64,000 nucleotides of DNA from NCBI GenBank assembly GCA_041656115.1, contig JBBAED010000005.1:1-64000 (forward strand), written 5' to 3'. Below the pieces are notes generated by a model. That model was not told where the DNA came from. It saw only the letters and a program-made list of their open reading frames with translations, and did not search any database. This document shows positions 45,652 to 53,570 of the stretch, one piece after another. Position 1 is the first letter of the stretch; every line of letters begins with the position of its first letter. This DNA is from Dehalococcoidales bacterium. GTDB lineage: Bacteria; Chloroflexota; Dehalococcoidia; Dehalococcoidales; UBA5627. Made by a program: the position numbers and the translations under genes.

Positions 45652-46038
45652 ATGAAGTTTGCAATTCCGGTAGTAAACGGCTTACTCTCATCGCACTGGG
45701 GGCAAGCATCCGATTTTTTGATTATCGAAGTTGGCGACAACAAACAAATTATCGGTAAAGAAACTATGACCGTAACTGAGCACGATTGCCAAGGAACACC
45801 GATGGCGATTGCCCAAAAAGGGGTAAATGTAGTGCTTGCCGGCGGTATGGGAATGGGCCCGCGTTCGGTTTTTGAAAATAACGGCGTGGAAGTTGTAATG
45901 GGGGTTACCGAAACAGATCCCGAAACTGCCGTTGTAAAATATCTTTATCACCGCTTGGAGAGGGGTGATAACGTTTGCGGACATGGTGACACCGAATGCG
46001 GCGGGCACGGTCATCACCATCACCACGATTCCAATTAA
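45652..46038 (+). CDS. NifX-type cofactor-binding protein with His-rich tail (2)
   Basis: The 128-residue protein has the same NifX-like fold as the gene at 42539 (FAIPVVNGLLSSHWGQASDFLIIE, VLAGGMGMGPRSVFENNGVEVVMG). It adds a tail with CGHGDTECGGHGHHHHHD, which should bind Ni, Zn or Co. GAGGAG precedes ATG 45652. The His tail may load or buffer a metal during cluster synthesis (inference). Confidence 0.9.
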   Translation: MKFAIPVVNGLLSSHWGQASDFLIIEVGDNKQIIGKETMTVTEHDCQGTPMAIAQKGVNVVLAGGMGMGPRSVFENNGVEVVMGVTETDPETAVVKYLYHRLERGDNVCGHGDTECGGHGHHHHHDSN

Positions 46039-46063
46039 CTTGTAACCAAAAAAGGATTAAATT

Positions 46064-46849
46064 TTGAGCTTTTTAACCGTATTACTGCTTATTCTCGTGG
46101 GGATTTTAGCAGGCGGGTTCGGCGGTTTGCTGGGAATCGGCGGCGGGGCTATCATGTTACCCATTATTCGTTTTGGGTTTGATTTCCCGCCGTCTATTGC
46201 CGTCGGAACGACGCTTACAGCCGTTATTTTTACGGCGGTCGCCGGTGCTTTTCAGCATTGGAAGATGGGGCATGTGGACTGGAATATCGTTAAATATGTC
46301 GCTTCGGCCGGGGTGGTGGGGGTTGCTATTGGGTCTTTTTTGTTTTATCTGGTTAAAGATTACCATGAAATCCTCGATTTAATTTTGGGAATTGTTTTTA
46401 CCCCGATTGCGATAAGCATGATATACGAAGGGTTCTTTTTAAGAAAGAGGCCCGATATTTTCGGAGGCCCGCCCAGGGAGAATATTCCGCTGAAACTCGG
46501 AATTGGCGGGGGTGTCGGTATTTTTACCGGTATATCCGGCCTTGGGGGCGGTTTTATAATGGTGCCGACGTTTGTTTACGTTTTACGCTCACCGGTTAAA
46601 ATGGCAATTGGGGCTTCAATGGCCTCTTTTGCCGGCTTTGCTTTTGTGGGGGGTATCATTAAAATATCGCAAGGTTTGTGTGATATTCCGGCGGCGCTTG
46701 CGATGGGGGCGGGGGCGGTTGTCGGGGCTCTGCTTGGGGCGCGCTTAATAATCTATTTCAAACCCGCTACGCTAAAAACAATCTTTGGGTTTATTTTTCT
46801 GTATACGGCGCTAAAATATATCCTTAATTACTTCGGGATAACTATCTGA
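46064..46849 (+). CDS. TauE/SafE-family transporter
   Basis: The 261-residue membrane protein starts at TTG 46064 and has about eight helices with the glycine-rich family motifs GGFGGLLGIGGGAIMLPIIRF and GIFTGISGLGGGFIMVPTFVY, the two repeats of the fold. TauE/SafE proteins export sulfite, sulfoacetate or other sulfur anions. Its place between NifX and NifU-like genes suggests export of a sulfur compound linked to cluster metabolism (inference). Confidence 0.9.
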   Translation: MSFLTVLLLILVGILAGGFGGLLGIGGGAIMLPIIRFGFDFPPSIAVGTTLTAVIFTAVAGAFQHWKMGHVDWNIVKYVASAGVVGVAIGSFLFYLVKDYHEILDLILGIVFTPIAISMIYEGFFLRKRPDIFGGPPRENIPLKLGIGGGVGIFTGISGLGGGFIMVPTFVYVLRSPVKMAIGASMASFAGFAFVGGIIKISQGLCDIPAALAMGAGAVVGALLGARLIIYFKPATLKTIFGFIFLYTALKYILNYFGITI

Positions 46850-46861
46850 GAGGTGTGCTAA

Positions 46862-47308
46862 ATGGCTGATAATTTAGATGATTTTAAAAAAATGATTGAA
46901 ACGGAAGAACGTAAAAATTATTCGGAAAAGGCGATTAACCACGCAACAAATCCGCGTAATGTCGGCCCGATGGAAAATGCGGATGCGTACGCCACAATTA
47001 CCGGCCCCTGCGGGGATACGATGGAAATATGGCTTAAAGTTGATAACGATACTATCTCTAAGGCTACATTTATGACTGACGGGTGCGGAACAAGTATTGC
47101 CGCGGGCAGTATGACAACGGAGCTGGCAACCGGTAAAAAAATAACCGAGGCGATGATAATCAGCCAGCAGAACGTTCTTGACGCGCTGGACGGGATGCCG
47201 GAAGAAAGCAAACACTGCGCGTTGCTGTCGTCAAACACCTTAAAAGCGGCAATCCGTGAATATATCGATATCCGCAAGGAGCCTTGGAAAAAAGCCTATC
47301 GTAAATAA
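46862..47308 (+). CDS. NifU N-terminal/IscU-type Fe-S scaffold
   Basis: The 148-residue protein has the three scaffold cysteines C50 (ITGPCGDTMEIW), C75 (MTDGCGTSIAAGS) and C119 (EESKHCALLS), plus D52. It builds [2Fe-2S]/[4Fe-4S] clusters. The start MADNLDDFKKMIETEERKNYSEKAINHATNPRN is longer than in IscU of proteobacteria. No cysteine desulfurase is visible in the window. This is the last gene of the rightward locus. The next gene (DUF364) converges. Confidence 0.92.
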   Translation: MADNLDDFKKMIETEERKNYSEKAINHATNPRNVGPMENADAYATITGPCGDTMEIWLKVDNDTISKATFMTDGCGTSIAAGSMTTELATGKKITEAMIISQQNVLDALDGMPEESKHCALLSSNTLKAAIREYIDIRKEPWKKAYRK

Positions 47309-47313
47309 TCGGT

Positions 47314-48072
47314 TTAGTGGCCGTACGGGCAGATACGTTCTATCCCCGTTATGGCGCACACCGATGCCCCCGTAATACCAAAAAGCACCAACTTTTTACC
47401 GGCTTTTTGAACCAGTTTATTGATTTCATCAAACGAACCGTTGGCAACGGTGCTGCCAGTGGCAAGAATAAGGTCAGCCCATTTAATCATTTCCCCTGTT
47501 TCGGTTTTTCCGTCCCGGATGATTATTCCGGCTTTGTTTTGTCCGATATTATTGGGATTCATATCGGTGCAATTTACATTATCGGCGCCGAATCTGTTTA
47601 CAAGGCTTTCCAGAATGGCCGGTTGTAATCCGATCATTCCTATTTTGATATTGCCGTACTTTTTCTTAATTTCCTCAGCAATAATTCCCCCGCATTTGGC
47701 CGGTTCTTCATTGCGGCAATGGATTACGCCTGAGGCAATCCCGAGGTGAGAAGCAATGGCGTTGAGGGTTGCAACCATAATCGCCCGGTTACCGTTGGTA
47801 CTCAAATCAAAAGAAAGCACGTCTTCTATCGTGCCTTTAAACTCTCTGGGGCTATCGGTAAAAGCCTGTCCGTAGCCGCCGCCAAATTGTGCCTGAATCA
47901 TTACTTCTTTACCTTCCAGGATGGCATAATCCTTCCTTTCGGTATTTCCGATGGCCTCTAAAGGCGATAGAGCGCCGACGGTAACAATTACAGCTTCTCC
48001 CTCCGCTTTTCTTTCTTTGACCAGTTCCACCAGTTTGTTTCTGACAATTTCAATTGACGTTAGCGCCGACAT
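47314..48072 (-). CDS. DUF364/DUF4213 putative heavy-metal chelation protein
   Basis: The 252-residue protein has the two-domain layout of this group: an N-terminal enolase-N-like part (VGALSPLEAIGNTERKDYAILEG) and the C-terminal Rossmann-like DUF364 (GMIGLQPAILESLVNRFGADNVNCTDMNPNNIG, DLILATGSTVANGSFDEI). It ends with GITGASVCAITGIERICPYGH. Homologs commonly sit beside molybdate or tungstate transporters, as here (next upstream is modC). Metal or chelate binding is a family-based guess. Confidence 0.88.
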   Translation of the reverse strand: MSALTSIEIVRNKLVELVKERKAEGEAVIVTVGALSPLEAIGNTERKDYAILEGKEVMIQAQFGGGYGQAFTDSPREFKGTIEDVLSFDLSTNGNRAIMVATLNAIASHLGIASGVIHCRNEEPAKCGGIIAEEIKKKYGNIKIGMIGLQPAILESLVNRFGADNVNCTDMNPNNIGQNKAGIIIRDGKTETGEMIKWADLILATGSTVANGSFDEINKLVQKAGKKLVLFGITGASVCAITGIERICPYGH

Positions 48073-48123
48073 AATTTCTCTCCTCTTTTTACTTGCCTTA
48101 ATATAGTATCATTAATTAATATT

Positions 48124-49236
48124 TTAAATGCGGTCTTTACTGCTTTGATTATTTCCCGCCGAAGGCTCATTGCGATTGGAACGCTCAAAAATTTTTATTC
48201 GCCTGAGACTAAGCTGAACAAAGGCTTCCATTCCCTCCGATAACCCCATTTCATCAAATACGTGATAGGGTAGTTCGGAGCGAATCATATTTTCGCCGAC
48301 TTTAAATCTTAAACGAACAGTATTCGCCGAGGTTTTAATATCGGTGATAATCCCTTTAAAACAGTTTACTTTGTTACATCCCGGGTTTAATTTATCAACA
48401 TAAACGTCGCGCGGATAAATTATAATGCGCTTAAAAGGCTTTCCGTCATGAGGAACAATTATTTTTAACCCGCGGCAGTCGGCTTCCATTATCCCTTGTC
48501 CGATAATGCGGCAATCTTCACAATCTAAAATATTGGGTCTTCCGAGGTAATTCATAACGGCGGCATTGGTGGGGTGGAAAAAGATTTCCTCGGCAGTTCC
48601 GACTTGGTTTATTTCGCCTTTATTCAAAATAGCCACCCGGTCGGCCATTTCTTCCGCTTCCATTTGGTTATGGGTTATATGAACGGTGGTAATCCCGAGA
48701 TCGCGGTGGATTTTTTTGAGTTCAAACCTTAAATAGCGCGCTGTTTGTAAATCCAGGGCGCTTAGAGGTTCGTCGAGCAGCAATATTTTGGGTGAAGAGG
48801 CCAATGCGCGTGCCAGTGCCACACGTTGTTTCTCTCCGCCGCTTAAAGAAACGGTATCTCTTTCAAGTAAATGGGAAATACCGATTAAATCGGCAATTTC
48901 GTGCGCTTTTTCTTTGATTTTGTTTTTGTTGTCGGTGGTTTGTTTTAAGCCAAACGTAATGTTATTTAAGACATTTAAAAAAGGGAATAAAACGTAGTCT
49001 TGAGGCACATAGCCGATGTTTCTTTGTTCCGGCGGCAATTTGTTGACGTTATTGCCGCCAAGCCATATTTCGCCGTGTTTTGTGCGCCTTAGTCCGGCAA
49101 TACACTCCAGCAGGATGGTTTTACCGGCTCCGGTCGGCCCCAACACAACAAAATATTCCCTGTCGCTAATGGACAGGTTGATATCTTTTAGGAAAAACTT
49201 CCCCAGCGTGATTGATAAATCCTTTATCTCTATCAT
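48124..49236 (-). CDS. modC: Molybdate/tungstate ABC transporter, ATP-binding protein
   Basis: The 370-residue protein is the ATPase of the transporter: Walker A GPTGAGKT, Q-loop IGYVPQDYVLFPFL, signature LSGGEKQR, Walker B LLLDEPLSALD, and the H-loop in TTVHITHNQ. A C-terminal TOBE-like domain (about 260-350) can sense the oxyanion. Its start overlaps the permease stop (ATGA). Substrate choice between molybdate and tungstate cannot be decided from the sequence. Confidence 0.9.
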   Translation of the reverse strand: MIEIKDLSITLGKFFLKDINLSISDREYFVVLGPTGAGKTILLECIAGLRRTKHGEIWLGGNNVNKLPPEQRNIGYVPQDYVLFPFLNVLNNITFGLKQTTDNKNKIKEKAHEIADLIGISHLLERDTVSLSGGEKQRVALARALASSPKILLLDEPLSALDLQTARYLRFELKKIHRDLGITTVHITHNQMEAEEMADRVAILNKGEINQVGTAEEIFFHPTNAAVMNYLGRPNILDCEDCRIIGQGIMEADCRGLKIIVPHDGKPFKRIIIYPRDVYVDKLNPGCNKVNCFKGIITDIKTSANTVRLRFKVGENMIRSELPYHVFDEMGLSEGMEAFVQLSLRRIKIFERSNRNEPSAGNNQSSKDRI

Positions 49237-50090
49237 AGTCTATAGCTCTGTTTGGCAACAATTCTTAGAATAAATAAGTTAAAAACGGCGATAATTACCA
49301 GTATAAAGATAATGGCGATGGCTTTTTCAATGTCTGCGTTCAGTAAGTTAAGAGATATTGCGATCGGCAGGGTTTCGGTTTTCATACCGATTGCACCGGC
49401 CAATGTGACCGAAGCCCCGTATTCACCGATGGCTCTGGCCCAAGTTAGGATGGCGGCGGCAATCAGTCCGTTTCTTGCCAGCGGCAGTATTATACGGATA
49501 AACGCCTGGGGCTTGCTGCAGCCCAATGTTCTGCCGACTTGCTCGTAGCGTAAATCGATACTGTCAAAGGTGGATTTTAAAAGGCGGATAGCCAAAGCGC
49601 TTACCACCGTAAACTGTGCCAAAATAATACCCGGCACGCTAAAAACAAAATTTATTAAATTATTGTTAATGGCTGAGCCGAGAGGGGTGCTAAAAAAAAC
49701 CAGTAAGGCCGCGCCGATTGCTACCGGAGAAATTACAATCGGCAAATCAAGCAGTGTATCAATCAGGCTTTTACCGAAAAACTCATTTTTAGATATCGTA
49801 TAAGCTATCGGGACGGCTATTATTATTGCAAGTACGGTAGAAACGGTTGCCGTAACTAAGCTAAGCCCGATGGCGAAAAGTATTTCCGAAGATCCGACAG
49901 CCGCGAGAAGGGTATCCCATTTCGTATATGTTAACAGTGAGATAAATATAGCCGCTAAAAACAACAGTAATACAACCAGGACGCCTACGGTAGTGGTATT
50001 AAATAGCCTGTTAGCGGAAAAAAACTTCCGCCAACCGGTTAGGATTCCCGTTTTATTCGCACTGTCGTAATTTCCCGTTGCTTCCGGCAA
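49233..50090 (-). CDS. modB: Molybdate/tungstate ABC transporter, permease
   Basis: The 285-residue protein starts at TTG 50090 and has six hydrophobic segments. The coupling loop is GRTLGCSKPQAFIRIILPLARNGLIAAAILTWARAIGEYGASVTLAG, the EAA motif of ModB/CysT-type permeases. An N-terminal extension of about 30 polar residues precedes the first helix. It lies between the binding protein and ATPase genes. Confidence 0.92.
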   Translation of the reverse strand: MPEATGNYDSANKTGILTGWRKFFSANRLFNTTTVGVLVVLLLFLAAIFISLLTYTKWDTLLAAVGSSEILFAIGLSLVTATVSTVLAIIIAVPIAYTISKNEFFGKSLIDTLLDLPIVISPVAIGAALLVFFSTPLGSAINNNLINFVFSVPGIILAQFTVVSALAIRLLKSTFDSIDLRYEQVGRTLGCSKPQAFIRIILPLARNGLIAAAILTWARAIGEYGASVTLAGAIGMKTETLPIAISLNLLNADIEKAIAIIFILVIIAVFNLFILRIVAKQSYRL

Positions 50091-50095
50091 TTTTG

Positions 50096-50932
50096 TTAGT
50101 TACCTTTCCTGTATTGATTGGCCTCTGTTTGGTCGACAATGTAACCGTATTGCTTAAATATAGCTTGTCCGTCCGATGAAGACAGGAACTTGATAAACTG
50201 TTGGGCGGTCCATGCCTCTTTGCTGTAAGTTGCAACCGCAGCCTGTAATTCACCGATAGCGGTGACATATTCCGCCGGAATCCAAATAATATCGATATCA
50301 TCGGGATTTGTAACTCCGAAATAATGCCAGGCAAATCCGGCATCAATTTGTTTGGTTTTTAAATAGGTTACAATGGCGTTGACCTGAGGGACATTGGCGA
50401 CGATATTTCCTTTTACCGATTCATAAAGCCCGGCTTTTTGCAGGATTTCCGGAGCGGCTTCTCCAAGCAGTGTTGTATCGGGGTTACCGATTGCTATTTT
50501 TACGCCGGAGGCGGATAAATCCGCTAAGTTTTGTATATTTAGCGGGTTACCCTTTTGCACCGCGAGAACCGGTATCATATACGCTAAAGAAGAGGGTGCG
50601 GTATCAATGCCAACAGCTCCTTGTTGTTTGGCGCTGTTCATAAAACGCTGTTCGGGAGAGACATAAACGTCTCCTTGTTTGCTAAGAATCATATTCGAAA
50701 GAACTTCCCCGCCGCCGCCGTAATTTAGGACAATTTTGGTTCCATATTTTTCTTCGAATGCGGCAGCCGCGGCATCCATCGGCGCTTTAGTGCCGGTAGC
50801 GGCGAAAACAAGCAGTTCGCTTGCGTAGGTGTCGGCTTGGGTTGTGGATTTGGTTTTGGGATCTGAGACGTCACATCCGCAAAGAACTGCTAAACCGATA
50901 ATGACAATAACGACCGAGATAAACTTTTTCAT
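50096..50932 (-). CDS. modA: Molybdate/tungstate ABC transporter, substrate-binding lipoprotein
   Basis: I place the start at ATG 50932 behind AGGAGG. A longer open frame to 50995 lies in the leader. The 278-residue protein has a lipoprotein signal (MKKFISVVIVIIGLAVLCGC, lipid-modified Cys at about 20) and the ModA/WtpA-type fold: LLVFAATGTKAPMDAAAAAFEEKYGTKIVLNYGGGGEVLSNMILSKQGDVYVS, and VKIAIGNPDTTLLGEAAPEIL. It captures the oxyanion at the cell surface. Closely related to tungstate (TupA/WtpA) and molybdate binders. Confidence 0.9.
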   Translation of the reverse strand: MKKFISVVIVIIGLAVLCGCDVSDPKTKSTTQADTYASELLVFAATGTKAPMDAAAAAFEEKYGTKIVLNYGGGGEVLSNMILSKQGDVYVSPEQRFMNSAKQQGAVGIDTAPSSLAYMIPVLAVQKGNPLNIQNLADLSASGVKIAIGNPDTTLLGEAAPEILQKAGLYESVKGNIVANVPQVNAIVTYLKTKQIDAGFAWHYFGVTNPDDIDIIWIPAEYVTAIGELQAAVATYSKEAWTAQQFIKFLSSSDGQAIFKQYGYIVDQTEANQYRKGN

Positions 50933-50949
50933 ATATCCTCCTTTTCCTT

Positions 50950-51046
50950 TGGGAAGCAAGACCGTTTCCGGTGGTGCTGTCTGGATTTTGTCCAACGGCT
51001 GTTTGCCATGGATAGCTCTTTAGGCAATACAGCTCCGGAGAAATCA
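50950..51046 (-). promoter_or_regulatory. Structured leader of the Mo/W transporter, candidate Moco/Tuco-type riboswitch
   Basis: The minus-strand leader folds into a three-way junction. The closing stem pairs CCGG-GCTGT (near 51034-51024) with ACAGC-CCGG. Stem 2 pairs TTGCC with GGCAA over a 15-nt loop. Stem 3 pairs TTGGA with TCCAG over a CAAAA loop. A competing pair, CCGTT with AACGG, could form an alternative state. The CTCCGG...CCGGAAA closing stem recalls the molybdenum-cofactor riboswitch class, but I cannot confirm the consensus from memory. Confidence 0.4.
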
Positions 51047-51052
51047 ACCCAT

Positions 51053-51081
51053 TTATAACATATGCAATATAACAATGTCAA
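51053..51081 (-). promoter_or_regulatory. Sigma-70 promoter of modABC with overlapping direct repeats
   Basis: On the minus strand, TTGACA (51081-51076), a 17-nt spacer, and TTATAA (51058-51053). CTATATTG and TTATATTG form a direct repeat over the -35 (51065-51086). A half-site CGCTATAT resembles the E. coli ModE box half, but the second half is not inverted. The rest of 51082-51270 is AT-rich, with no other recognisable element. Confidence 0.5.
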
Positions 51082-51270
51082 TATAGCGAACTCATTATTA
51101 ACAAGTATTTTTTAAAAAATATTGTTATTTACCTTAATTTATACTTTGTGATTTTAGCGATGCCTAAATACTCAAAATATTATCTATAATAGTTTGGATA
51201 TATTGATACTAGCAAAACTCGAATAAAAGGTATAAACTATCTGTAACCTTAAATATCTTATAAAACGGCA

Positions 51271-52107
51271 ATGAAAATAAAAATTAGTACGCTTAGTGAA
51301 AACACTGCCCTTCACGGTTATATCGGGGAATACGGGCTTAGCCTTTTTATTCAAGCTGACGGGAAACAGATTCTGTTTGATACGGGTTTAAGTTTTTCCG
51401 CTTATCATAACGCCCAAATTATGGGGGTGGATTTAACTAAAATCGATTACATTGTTCTTAGCCACGGCCATCTCGACCATACTGGAGGGTTAAAAGAAAT
51501 CCTGTCTAAAATCAATAAAAAAGTTGAGGTTATTGCTCATCCCGCCGTTTTTAGCCCCAGATATACCTTGCGCGACGGTCAAACAGAGGAAAAATCAATC
51601 GGGATGCCTTACTCCAAAGAAGAACTTGAAAACTGCGGCGCAATCTTTACGCTTTCCGAAGAATCGGTCTTTATTACCCCAAACATTTTAACTACCGGTC
51701 AAATTCCGATGCTAAGCGAATACGAGGGTGTCGAGAGCAATTTATCGGTTAAAAACGGGGAGATAGCTATCCAAGATGAAATTGCCGACGACCTTTCTTT
51801 AATTATTAACAGCGAATTCGGGCTGATTATAATTGCAGGGTGTGCCCACCGCGGGATTATTAACATTATCAAACATGCGCAAAAAATTACCGGTATCACT
51901 TCCGTTTATGCCGTTGTCGGCGGGATTCATTTATACAGAGCCTCCGAGGAACGCATCCGAAAGACAATTGCCGAACTTAAGGCGGTTGGGGTTAAGAAGC
52001 TGGGGCTTTGCCATTGCACCGGTTTTCAGGCTGCGGCCAAAATTGCCGAGGCCTTTCCGCAAGAGTTTTTCCTAAATAACGCCGGAAACAAATTCAGTTT
52101 ACCCTGA
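51271..52107 (+). CDS. Metallo-beta-lactamase-fold hydrolase
   Basis: The 278-residue protein has the MBL metal site LSHGHLDHTGG, followed by GCAHRGIINII and a final LCHCTG His. This layout is that of the beta-ribofuranosylaminobenzene 5'-phosphate-synthase-associated MBL group (COG1237, MptA-like), which acts on pterin-type cyclic phosphates or related esters. The exact substrate is unknown. It has no partner gene on its strand. Confidence 0.88.
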   Translation: MKIKISTLSENTALHGYIGEYGLSLFIQADGKQILFDTGLSFSAYHNAQIMGVDLTKIDYIVLSHGHLDHTGGLKEILSKINKKVEVIAHPAVFSPRYTLRDGQTEEKSIGMPYSKEELENCGAIFTLSEESVFITPNILTTGQIPMLSEYEGVESNLSVKNGEIAIQDEIADDLSLIINSEFGLIIIAGCAHRGIINIIKHAQKITGITSVYAVVGGIHLYRASEERIRKTIAELKAVGVKKLGLCHCTGFQAAAKIAEAFPQEFFLNNAGNKFSLP

Positions 52108-52159
52108 TGGCATTAGTTTTAAGTCTGCATTCTAATCCGCGGTAATATTTACTATCCGC

Positions 52160-53338
52160 TTACAGATTTTCCCCGCATTCTCCGCAATATTTTGCGGTTT
52201 CGAGGTTAGCAAAGGAGCAGTTTTTGCATAAAATAACGTTTTGCTTTTTCTCTTTACCCTGAAACACCTTAATATGCGGCCAGGGCATTTCAATCCCTTC
52301 TTTATCAAAAGCGTTCTTAATTCTTTTTCGCAATTCACCGGTAACTTCCCATTGCATACCGGGCTGCACATCTCCCAAAATCCTGATTTGAATTGCCGAA
52401 TCGGCAAAATTACTTACCCTTAATACCTGCGGCGGGGTTTTAATAAGCTTAGCAAGGCGCGGGTCTACCGCCATTTCTTTGCCGATTCTATTGATTACGG
52501 TAAAAACTTTATCCAGGTCTTCCCCGTACGTTACGGGGATATCGACATTAACACGAGATAAATCTCTGGTATAATTTGAAGCTGTGGTAATGGCACTGTT
52601 GGGGATGGTGTGAACAATGCCGTCGAGATCCCGTAAAACGGTGCGGCGCAGATTCACTTCGACAACCTCGCCGGAGATTTCGGCAATTTTAATCACATCG
52701 CCTTTATTGTATTGGTCTTCCAAGAGAATAAATAATCCGGCCAAAAAATCTTTGATAATAGTTTGCGCCCCCAATGCCAGAGCCACTCCTACAATACCGG
52801 CGCTGGCAAGTAAGGGGGTGATATCCATTCCGATTTCTTCAAGAATTAGGAAAAAGGTTGCCGTTCCGATAACAATTACGACTATCCACTTTACAAGGAC
52901 AGTCAGGGTTTTTGCTCTTCTTTCAAACCACGATTTGGAGTGCTTGCCTCTGCCGGCATTCTTGACATAGCCGGTAACCATCTTGGGAACAAGGGCTTTG
53001 GTTGCCCGATACAAAAAATAGGCCACGATAATATAAACCAATATAATAATGCCGTGCGATAATAACCATTCCTGAATGCTCGCGAAATTTACGGATGCAA
53101 AAATCTCATCTTCGGAAAGGATGATAGCAACGGTAGAAAGCAAAATCACGGCGGCAAAAATATAGATTAAAAACAGCAGTATTCGCAAGAAGGCTTTGTT
53201 GCCTTTGAATTCTTTTTGGTCGGATTTGAGCTTAAGCAGCCGATCTCTGAGCCTGTTGCGGTAAATAACAACAAAAATAAACAGAACGGAGGTACCGGTC
53301 AGAAACCAGATGCTGTTTATTGTAAACCAATCCCACAT
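52160..53338 (-). CDS. MscS-family mechanosensitive channel with C-terminal zinc ribbon
   Basis: The 392-residue protein has N-terminal helices (about 1-30, 45-75, 85-110), a pore helix TPLLASAGIVGVALALGAQTIIKDFLAGLFILLEDQYNKGD, and the MscS beta domain (VVEVNLRRTVLRDLDGIVHTIPNSAI, the typical VxxIxLRxTxLRxxDGxxxxIPN block). The last 22 residues form a zinc ribbon, CKNCSFANLETAKYCGECG. It releases osmolytes at membrane tension. A ribbon tail is not usual in E. coli MscS. Confidence 0.92.
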   Translation of the reverse strand: MWDWFTINSIWFLTGTSVLFIFVVIYRNRLRDRLLKLKSDQKEFKGNKAFLRILLFLIYIFAAVILLSTVAIILSEDEIFASVNFASIQEWLLSHGIIILVYIIVAYFLYRATKALVPKMVTGYVKNAGRGKHSKSWFERRAKTLTVLVKWIVVIVIGTATFFLILEEIGMDITPLLASAGIVGVALALGAQTIIKDFLAGLFILLEDQYNKGDVIKIAEISGEVVEVNLRRTVLRDLDGIVHTIPNSAITTASNYTRDLSRVNVDIPVTYGEDLDKVFTVINRIGKEMAVDPRLAKLIKTPPQVLRVSNFADSAIQIRILGDVQPGMQWEVTGELRKRIKNAFDKEGIEMPWPHIKVFQGKEKKQNVILCKNCSFANLETAKYCGECGENL

Positions 53339-53364
53339 AATTTAAGCCTCTCTATTTTGATAAG

Positions 53365-53559
53365 CTACGGGGTGTCTTTTGCAATAACGGCTTTAACCCT
53401 CTTTTCAAAAGTGCCGCGCTCCAACATCACCTTGTGCTTACACCCTAAACAGATAATACCGATATCGGCGCCGATTCTAACCACCTGCCAGCGGTCATTG
53501 CCGCAGGGGTGCTTTTTTCTGAGCTGTACAATAGCGCCTACTTTTATTTCTGCCGTCAT
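53365..53559 (-). CDS. DUF951-family protein
   Basis: A 64-residue protein with the family pattern VGAIVQLRKKHPCGNDRWQVVRIGADIGIICLGCKHKVMLERGTFEKRVKAVI. It is mostly beta and has three cysteines that may bind a metal. Short stand-alone DUF951 proteins occur in Firmicutes and Chloroflexota beside rpsF/ssb or pyrF-type genes. The function is unknown. It sits between pyrF and the channel gene on the same strand. Confidence 0.9.
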   Translation of the reverse strand: MTAEIKVGAIVQLRKKHPCGNDRWQVVRIGADIGIICLGCKHKVMLERGTFEKRVKAVIAKDTP

Positions 53560-53570
53560 ATCGCAAATTC

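Noticed and set aside
51053..51088. ModE operator upstream of modA
   Set aside because: Only one half-site (CGCTATAT) resembles the E. coli box, and the other half is a direct, not inverted, repeat. No ModE gene is in the window.
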